A stretch of 64,000 bases of DNA, taken from the NCBI RefSeq assembly GCF_963082655.1, contig NC_081552.1, positions 73,288,707-73,352,706 of the forward strand, read 5' to 3'. Source of the DNA: Stomoxys calcitrans. Lineage: Eukaryota > Arthropoda > Insecta > Diptera > Muscidae. The notes beneath the pieces are model-generated. The model was not told the origin of the DNA, made no database searches, and was given only the letters and a program-made list of their open reading frames with translations. A program made the translations under genes and the position numbers. Positions 56,931-64,000 of the stretch are shown piece after piece; position 1 is the stretch's first letter; each line of letters opens with the position of its first letter.

Positions 56931-57513
56931 TATGAAACAAATAAAAGCGTGCTAAGTCCGACGGGGCCGAATCTTGTATGCCCTCTACCTTGGATAGCAT
57001 TTGTCAAGTTCCTTGCCCGGAATTTTCTATAGGCAAACAAAGAATAATGGATAAAATTGTTATACTATCGAAGCTATATCGGGTTATAGACCGATTCGGT
57101 ATATATTTGGATTTGATGTTGGAGAAATCAAGTCGGCTATAAACCGATTCATACCGTACACCTCTTACAAAAAGTGAACCAAAACGGATGGGAATTGCGC
57201 CGTCTAGATGCTATGGCAGCTGTATCTAAACTTTGACCGATATGGCCCATTTACAATCCCAACTGACCTACACTAATGGGAAGTACTTGTGCAAAATTTC
57301 AAGAGCCTAGCTTTATTTCTTCGATAGTATGTGTGCTTTCGACTGAGGGAGGGTCAGACAGACGCACGGACATTGCTAAACCGACTTAGAATATCAAGAC
57401 TATCATGAATACATGTACTTTGTGGGATGTCAGGCCAATATGTAGATATCTTACAAACAGAATGACGAAATAAGAATATTCCCATCCTATGGTGGAGGGT
57501 ATAATGAATACGT
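56931..57513 (-). mobile_element. DINE subfamily B, short internally deleted copy
   Basis: 3' end AAATAAAAGCGTGCTAAGTCCGACGGGGCCGAATCTTGTATGCCCTCTACC; about two core units; GTCAGACAGACGCACGGACATTGC; 5' tip CCCATCCTATGGTGGAGGGTATAA. Both ends present at only 0.58 kb, so core copy number can fall without loss of the termini. Confidence 0.75.
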
Positions 57514-58249
57514 ATTTGGGCTTTAGGACTAGTTAGTTTTGGCCACCATGTGACTCATTACGACTTTCCAGCTTTCATTCTCTGCTAAATCTGTGTAAAT
57601 TATTGGGTGGTTGTGGAGATACCCGATGAGTGGCAACCACAACTGGTTGATATCAGGCTTCTTCCTTCTCAGGTACCTTTTCATATCAACTCAAACACAG
57701 GATAAAGGCTTGGAACCTCTACGGTTTCAATCCTCTTACTTTATCTATTACCACAAGCTAAACAGATCCAAGTATATTTTATTTCTACAATGTCTTTAGG
57801 TTAGACTTTTGGTTTCCCTTTGAGCACCGGTTTTGCATTCGTTTCGGCTTCTCAGAGCTTATTGATGAGTTCGTTTCATCATTGAAAACACGTTTCCTTA
57901 TAACTTTCATTGGTACAATCGTCCCGAATACTAAGGAGACCTTAAAGTCGAGTTCGGCTCAGTTGATTGCACATCTAGTTTCACTATCCAGTTTCAAACC
58001 ATTTCTAAACGATCTCGATGCCGTCTGAAGGGTTTCAATGGAGGACAGAGTTTAGCATTGCCGAAGATTTTACAAGAACTAACAAGGAAAACAACAAATT
58101 TGGAGAAATGTTCTTTATTTCTCTTCGATACCGTTCAAACACGGTAGGAACTGTCCAGCTCCTTAAAATAGCCATCAACCGCATTTATTACTGGCAAATA
58201 TTTTTCCGTCAAACCATTTTTTTAAGTTTGGCAATAAAAAATTATCCGT
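57514..58249. other. Unassigned DNA
   Basis: No convincing coding region (77-codon frame at 58018-58251 lacks motifs). It may include an old LINE 3' region because a LINE-like 3' tip follows. Confidence 0.3.
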
Positions 58250-58340
58250 GAGAGCTAGGTTAAGGTTGAATTGGTGGCCGTCCCCGAAAGGTGGGTTTAC
58301 TAGGAGGCCAGTCCGATCCATTGTGATACCCCGAAGGGCA
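58250..58340 (-). mobile_element. LINE 3'-end scrap
   Basis: AGCTAGGTTAAGGTTGAATTGGTGGCC...GGTGGGTTTACTAGGAGGCCAGTCCGATCCATTGTGATACC parallels 12955-13025, the 3' end of the LINE remnant at 12950-14535. Confidence 0.5.
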
Positions 58341-58410
58341 GACATCGAGATGGAGATATATGAAAAATACGAGAAATAAAGGATGTAACAAAATGATCGC
58401 AACATTGTTT

Positions 58411-58536
58411 TTTATACCCTTCACCACTACTGGCATTATAACTTAGTGCACTTGTTTGTAACACACACAAGGAAGAGAGATAGACCCATTGAAAAGTATA
58501 CCGATCGACTCAGAATCACTTTCTGATTCGATTTAG
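58411..58536 (+). mobile_element. DINE subfamily C 5' end
   Basis: TTTTTTATACCCTTCACCACTACTGGCATTATAACTTAGTGCACTTGTTTG...GAGAGATAGACCCATTG...TTCTGATTCGATTTAG, the inverse of 2880-3010. It stops where LINE copy Y begins. Confidence 0.65.
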
Positions 58537-59220
58537 TCAGGTGGCACTGGCTCTTAATTAAATACTGAGTGCCAATAATACTCGAGATGACAAGGCGAGT
58601 TATTGGCGCCTTCAAATAACCAGTGGCCAACATCAGCGTCTGTTCCTAGCTCAGGGGCGGGTGGAGGCGAGCGTCAGATCTTGGAGCAAGCGGCTCGCCA
58701 CAGCGAGGGATACATGTGCAATCCCACAAACCCCCTTGCGGTTGGGGCGCTGTGCCAGTAACCCGCCCCCGGAAAACTATGAGAACTACAATGAGAAACA
58801 AAGGAATAGTGAAAACGAGCGCCTCCAACGTTGACGACCCACGCAAGCGTAAAAAGGACCATGATTTGCGGATCTGTACCTGGAATGTCCGCACTCTTTA
58901 TAGAGAAGGTGCAATATACGCGCTGGCTGATGTATTAGAGAAGTACGAAGTGCGATGGACTGGGAATGGCGTCACTACAACACCAAACGGTGCCGAACTA
59001 TACTATAGGTATGAATCTGGTTGTGGATTTGTGGTTAGTCGGAGACTGAAACAACTTGTCTCCAGCCTTACTTCGGTGGTAGAGAGGCTAGCCATAATCC
59101 GCATAAAAGCCAAATTCAGCAACATCAGCCTTATTTGTGCCCATGGCACGACGGAAGACAAGGAAGAGCAGACCAAGGATATTTTCTACGAGCGCTTAGA
59201 GGGAGAATATGACCACTGAA
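58537..59220 (+). pseudogene. RTE-like LINE copy Y: 5' part and APE endonuclease N-terminus
   Basis: 58537-58800 is 5' sequence matching 30640-30360 inverted. The frame 58716-59216 gives SNVDDPRKRKKDHDLRICTWNVRTLYREGAIYALADVLEKYEVRWTGNGVTT, then LAIIRIKAKFSNISLICAHGTTEDKEEQTKDIFYERLEGEYDH. Between EKYEV and RWTG, related elements carry a block with the catalytic Glu (AIQE type); it is missing here, apparently by a short in-frame deletion. Stop at 59217. The 5' end is truncated relative to copy X. Confidence 0.75.
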
Positions 59221-60145
59221 ACGCCCATGATATTAAAATCGTTCTGGGAGATTTTAATGCGAAGATAGGGAAGGTCCAACAGTCGGAAAGTTTAACCTCC
59301 ACGAGATAACGTCCAGTAATGGATTGAGGCTGATAGATTTCGCCGTGGCAAAAAACATGGTAGTTAGTTGCACCAGATTTCAACATAAAAATATTCACAA
59401 AGCCACATGGCTGTCAACCAATCAAAACACGAGGAAACAAATTGTACACATTGTAGTAGATGGAAGGCATTCATCCAGCGTGTTAGATGCACCATCGATC
59501 CGTGGAGCGAATATAGATTCGGATACTTACCTGGTTGCAGCAAAGGTTCGCAAACATGGCAAAGAAAGTACTATCTGACACTGCATGGAAGCTGGATATT
59601 GAAAAGCTGCAAACACAACAGATGACAGCGGCATAGTTCACTCAGCTGACCCAACTGCTTGATGAAAGCACTTCTTGTTCTGATGATATAATAGCGCAGT
59701 GGCAAACTATTGCCCACTCCATGGAAAATTAAGCGAAGTCCGTACTTGGGTACCGGAAGCCTCCTCCAAGAAAACTATGGTACGAACAAGAGTGTCGAGA
59801 TGCTACTGCAGCCAAGAATGCGGCATATAGAGCAACCCCGCAACCAGTAGCAACGTTCCAGATGAAGGAGAGGTATCGGAAGAAAAGGAGAGAGGGGAAA
59901 CGTCTATTCCGCAGAAAGAAAAAGGAAATGGAAAAACGTGAGTGTGGGCGAATTGAGATGTACAGGAGTCAGAATAAAGTCCGGAAATTCTACCAAAGAA
60001 TTAAACATCAAAGCAATGGCTTAGGTGCAGGCACATCCTCCTGCAGAGACAAAGCAGTAAATCTGGTTACTGACACAGATAACATGCTGAGGATATGGAA
60101 AGAGGATATCGTAGAACCAATCGTTGATGTATTTACCTCCTAGTC
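59221..60145 (+). pseudogene. RTE-like LINE copy Y: endonuclease C-terminus and linker
   Basis: IKIVLGDFNAKIGK (GDFN catalytic motif kept, about 59230-59270), a frameshift, then LIDFAVAKNMVV...GRHSSSVLDAPSIRGANIDSDTYLVAAKVR (59324-59578). The usual SDH near the end of APE nucleases reads SDT here, losing the catalytic His. The linker 59862-60143 (RYRKKRREGKRLFRRKKKEM, QRIKHQSNGLGAGTSSCRD) is Lys/Arg-rich. Confidence 0.75.
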
Positions 60146-60870
60146 AGAATGAGGTCCAAGTAGCAGTGAATCGACTGAAGAACAAGAAGGCAGCAGGAGC
60201 CGATGGGTTACCCACTGAACTATTTAAGACTGGAGGCGACACGCTGATAAGGCATATGCATCAGCATGTCTACGCAATCTGGCATACACTATGATTGGAG
60301 CCTCAGCATACTATGTCCCGTACACATGAAAGGAGACAAGACGAAATGTGCCTACTACAGAGGAATTAATCCCCTCCCCATCGCATACAAGATATTCTCG
60401 AGCGTACTGTGTGAAAGATTAAAACGTAAAGTCAATGAGATAATTGCATCCTATCAATGCGGCCTTAGACCTGGTAAATCCACCCTAGACCAGATATCCA
60501 CACTGCCCCAAATTTTATCCACCTCGGCATCGCCGGAACCGAAACGAATGCCACCAGTTTTGCAATAAAGCGAAGAAAAATACTGGCGAATAGATGCTAT
60601 TTCGGATTAAGTTAGCAGTCTAGAAACAAGGCCACCTCTCCATAGACGAAGATTACACGATACAGGACACTGATACAACTTGTGTTGTTATATGGTTCTG
60701 AGGCATGGGTACTTGTCAAAGCAGATGAGGTAGTGCCTCGAGTATTTGAGAGAAAGATTCCTTGTAAAACATATGGACCAGTTTGCCTTAATAGAGAATA
60801 TAGATGACGTATGAACCACAAGCTGTATGAGCTGTATGTCGACGTTAGCATAGTTGAACGCATCAAAGTA
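60146..60870 (+). pseudogene. RTE-like LINE copy Y: RT with catalytic core deleted
   Basis: VQVAVNRLKNKKAAGADGLPTELFKT, CAYYRGINPLPIAYKIFSSVLCERLK and YQCGLRPGKSTLDQISTLPQIL, then a direct jump to sequence equivalent to copy X's YLGTAVTETN (ATTTTATCCACCTCGGCATCG). The deletion removes the FVDYKAAFD and YADD regions. It continues to RIKV, where the Tc1-type element is inserted at TA (60869-60870). Confidence 0.75.
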
Positions 60871-61467
60871 AAGGGTGATTTTTTTGAGGTTAGGATTTTC
60901 ATGCATTAGTATTTGACAGATCACGTGGGATTTCAGACATGGTGTCAAAGAGAAAGATGCTCAGTATGCTTTGACATTTCATCATGAATAGACTTACTAA
61001 CGAGCAACGCTTGCAAATCATTGAATTTTATTACCAAAATCAGTGTTCGGTTCGAAATGTGTTCATTCACCGTAACGTTGCGTCCAACAGCATCTTTGAA
61101 AAAATACGGTCCAATGATTCCACCAGCGTACAAACCACACCAAACAGTGCATTTTTCGGGATGCATGGGCAGTTCTTGAACGGCTTCTGGTTGCTCTTCA
61201 CTCCAAATGCGGCAATTTTGCTTATTTACGTAGCCATTCAACCAGAAATGAGCCTCATCGCTGAACGGTGAATGAACACATTTCGAACTGAACACTGATT
61301 TTGGTAATAAAATTCAATGATTTGCAAGCGTTGCTCGTTAGTAAGTCTATTCATGATGAAATGTCAAAGCATACTGAGCATCTTTCTCTTTGACACCATG
61401 TCTGAAATCCCACGTGATCTGTCAAATACTAATGCATGAAAATCCTAACCTCAAAAAAATCACCCTT
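60871..61467 (-). mobile_element. 597-bp Tc1/mariner-superfamily fold-back element, copy 2
   Basis: Same length and structure as 4256-4852 but in the opposite orientation; the transposase fragment reads on the minus strand (61295-60945). TA duplications are at 60869-60870 and 61468-61469. Removing the element and one TA restores CGCATCAAAGTACAACGG, exactly the uninterrupted sequence of LINE copy X near 26888-26905 (opposite strand). This proves the termini and the TA target. Confidence 0.9.
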
Positions 61468-61728
61468 TACAACGGCTGCGTTGGCTAGGTCATGTTGTCA
61501 GAATGAATAAAGAAGCTCCAGCAAAGAAGTCTTTTGAAGGCAAACACGGTAGTACACGCAAACCGGAAGACCAAAAGACCGATAAAAAGATCAAATGGTC
61601 GGAGACACCTCGAAACTTGGTGTCAGAGATTTTAAAATGAGCGCAGAAGATCGAGGCCCATGGAACGATATTCTACATTCGGCTAGTGGATCAAATGTTC
61701 TGTCATAGTCAATTAAAGTAAGTAAGTA
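61468..61728 (+). pseudogene. RTE-like LINE copy Y, 3' end
   Basis: QRLRWLGHVVRMNKEAPAKKSFEGKHGSTRKP, then a frameshift, SKLGVRDFKMSAEDRGPWNDILHSASGSNVLS and the tail CATAGTCAATTAAAGTAAGTAAGTAAAA. The short tetranucleotide-like tail fits RTE-type LINEs, which often lack poly(A). Confidence 0.75.
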
Positions 61729-62632
61729 AAATTCAGCCAAATCGGATAAGAGTTTCGCCCTTAAAGGCCCAAGAAATTTAATCCGGAGATCATTTTATAT
61801 GAGAGTTATACCACGTTATTGACCTATTTGGACCATGCTTGGCGTAATACAATAGTTGGGAGTCAAAACAAAAGTCTTCTCTCATTATTTTAGTTGAATC
61901 GGATAATAATTGCGCTCTTTAGAGGCTCGATAAGTCAAGGTACAAGAAGGGTTTATATGGGTTTATATGGTAGCTTTATCAAGTTATGAACCGACATGTT
62001 GGTCATACAAAAAAAAAAAACACTACGTGCAAATTTTCAAGAAGTCACGATCCGAGATCGAATTATATGGGAGCTATATGAGGTAATGAACAGATTTTAA
62101 CCATACTTAACACGGTTGTTGATTGTCAAACCAAAGCATTTCACGCAAAATCGGATAATAATACGCCCTCTAGCGTCTGAAGAGATCAAGATCCAGGATC
62201 GCTTTATATAGGAGCTGTATGAGGTTATGAATCGATTTGTACCATACTTAACACATTTGTTGGAAGTCATAACAAAACACATCATGCAAAATTTCAGCCA
62301 AATCGAATTAAAATTTGACCCTCTAGAGGCTCAAGAATTCACAATCCGTTATTGGTTTATATGGCAGCTTTAACAAAACATGGACCGATATGGCCCATTT
62401 ACAATCCCAATCGACCTGCACAAATAAAATGTATTTATGCAAAATTTCAAGCACCTTGCTTTACATCTTCGAAAGGTAAGACGGACGTACGGACATGGCT
62501 AGATCGATTTAAAATCTCAAGACGCTCAAGAATATATGTATACTTTGTTGAGCCTCAGAACAATATTTCGATGTGTTATAAACCGAATGACGAAATTAGT
62601 ATACCCCCATCCTATGGTGGAAGGTATAAAAA
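61729..62632 (-). mobile_element. DINE subfamily B, 3'-truncated
   Basis: Core units (GCCCTCTAGCGTCTGAAGAG, CGACCTCTAGAGGCTC-type); GACGGACGTACGGACATGGC at 62480; TATGTATACTTTGTTGAG; 5' tip CCCCCATCCTATGGTGGAAGGTATAAAAA. A small direct duplication GGGTTTATATGGGTTTATATGG lies at 61949-61971. Confidence 0.75.
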
Positions 62633-62856
62633 TGTAATTGATTGTAAGATTGTAATACAAATTCAGTCTTAAGAGAACTATTCAAGTAGCTTTTATACGA
62701 GACGACTAAGAGTAATTAGAAGAGACAACAAGCAACACTAAAACAACATATACTCAACCACGTTCATCTATACTCATCAATGTGGTGACAAAGTAAACAA
62801 TGATATCGCTGCTGGCTGGTTGTGTAGGTCACCACCAGAGAACTGCGAGCGGTGTA

Positions 62857-64000
62857 ATTTTTATACCCTCCACCTTAGGATGTTTGTTTGTAACTACTCG
62901 AAATATTCGTCTGAGACCCCATAAAGTATATATATTCTTGATCGTCGTGACATTTTACGTCGATCTAGCCATGTCCGTCCGTCTGTCCGTTCGTCTGCTT
63001 GTCGAAAGCACGCTAACTTCCCAAGGAGTAAAGCTAGCCGCTTGAAATTTCGCACAAATACTTCTAATAAATGTAGGTCCGTTGGGATTGTAAATGGGCC
63101 ATATCGGTCCATGTTTTGATATAGCTGCCATATAAACGGATATTGGGTTTTGACTTCTTTAGCCTCTAGAGTGCGCAATTCTTATCCGATTGGAATGAAA
63201 TTTTGCACGATGTGTTTCGTTATGATATACAACAACTTTGCAAAGTATAGTTCAAATCGGTTCATAACCTGATATAGCTGCCATATAAACCGATCTTGGG
63301 TCTTGACTTCTTGAACCTCAAGAGTGCACAATTCTTATCCGATTGGAATGAAATTTCGCACGACGTGTTTTGTTATGATATTCAATAACTGTGCCAAGTA
63401 TTGTACAAAGCGGTTCATGACCTGATATAGCAGTCATATAAACAGACCTGGGGATTTGACTTCTTGAACTTCAAGAGGGCGCCATTCCTATCCGATTTGG
63501 CTGAAATTTTACATGACGTATTTTATTCTTACTTTCAACAACTGTGTCAAATAAGTTTCAAATCGGTCACTAACCTGATATAGCTGTCATATAAACCAAT
63601 CTGGATATTGACTTCTTGAGCCTCTAGAGGTCGCAATTATTATCCGATTTGCCTGAAATTTTGTACGACGGATGCTCTCATGACCATCATCGTTATGGTC
63701 TGAATCGGTCTATAGCCCGATACAGCTCCCATATTAATCGATCTTTCTATTTTACATCTTGAGCAAAGGTCGCAATTCTTATTCCAATTGGCTGACATTT
63801 TACACAGGTCTCCAATATATAATTTAGTTGTGGTCCAAACCGGACCATATCTTGATATCGTTCTAATAGCAGAGCAAATCTTTTCTTATACCCTTTTTTG
63901 CCTAAGAAGAGATGCCGGGAAAAGAACTTGACAAATGCGATCCATGGTGGAGGGTATATAAGATTCGGCCCGGCCGAACTTAGCACTCTTTTAATTGTTA
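62857..64000 (+). mobile_element. DINE subfamily B, complete copy at the window end
   Basis: 5' tip TTTTTATACCCTCCACCTTAGGATG; TATATATTCTTGATCGTCGTGAC; TGTCCGTCCGTCTGTCCG at 62971. Core blocks ATATAGCTGCCATATAAAC at 63119 and 63272 (153 bp), then diverged units; 3' end ATGGTGGAGGGTATATAAGATTCGGCCCGGCCGAACTTAGCACTC. 1.14 kb. Confidence 0.8.

Noticed and set aside
58018..58251. 77-codon ORF in unassigned DNA
   Set aside because: No motif, overlapped by an opposing frame, and no supporting signal.

Overview
This window looks like intergenic or intronic DNA from a higher fly, probably a calyptrate such as a muscid. The evidence is indirect: dipteran 'mini-me'/DINE-1-type elements with the TATATATTCTTGATC core and GTCY proto-microsatellites, mariner and Tc1-like transposons, insect non-LTR retrotransposons (LINEs) and long (TA)n runs. 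I cannot name the species. I find no host protein-coding gene, tRNA gene or rRNA gene. By my boundaries roughly 80% of the window is transposable-element sequence. Almost every open reading frame is either a decayed transposon ORF or a chance frame through a tandem repeat.

The dominant family (about 27 copies or fragments on both strands) is a non-autonomous element that I read as DINE-1/Helentron-like. Its 5' end reads TTTATACCCTCCACCAT..., followed by a TA-rich core, a GTCY microsatellite and tandem core repeats. Its 3' end reads ...ATGGTGGAGGGTATA, then the palindrome TTCGGCCNGGCCGAA and CTTTTACTTG. Three diverged subfamilies (A, B and C here) share one core period of 153 bp. A second, unclassified family (D here: 5' CTAGCTGACCCGGGCCCGCT, 3' tail rich in ACAAACAAAC) has a core period of about 131 bp. 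Both families form head-to-tail tandem insertions.

Layout. 1-3831: DINE A, B, C and B copies with a (TA)n run. 4256-4852: 597-bp Tc1-type fold-back element. 5720-9925: DINE A, stem-loop DNA, a Penelope-like GIY-YIG remnant and family D. 9950-18390: LINE remnants, a SINE and a hAT-like MITE. 18392-25105: DINE, D and microsatellites. 25625-31122: one DINE B split by two LINE insertions; the larger insertion itself holds a mariner fragment and a DINE A. 31123-36905: DINE copies and some unique DNA. 37156-41957: a DINE B split by a 4.26-kb LINE with a 12-bp target-site duplication (TSD). 42840-49583: LINE fragments, a 2.1-kb hAT-like element carrying two DINE copies, and more DINE. 49708-54036: D copies. 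54543-64000: DINE copies and a second RTE-like LINE carrying the second 597-bp Tc1-type element.

Nothing here forms a host pathway. The logic of the window is insertion history. TSDs and paralogous empty sites within the window allow several insertion events to be ordered. Every transposase, reverse transcriptase and endonuclease reading frame I checked is broken, and several have lost catalytic residues, so any ongoing mobilisation would need enzymes supplied from elsewhere.
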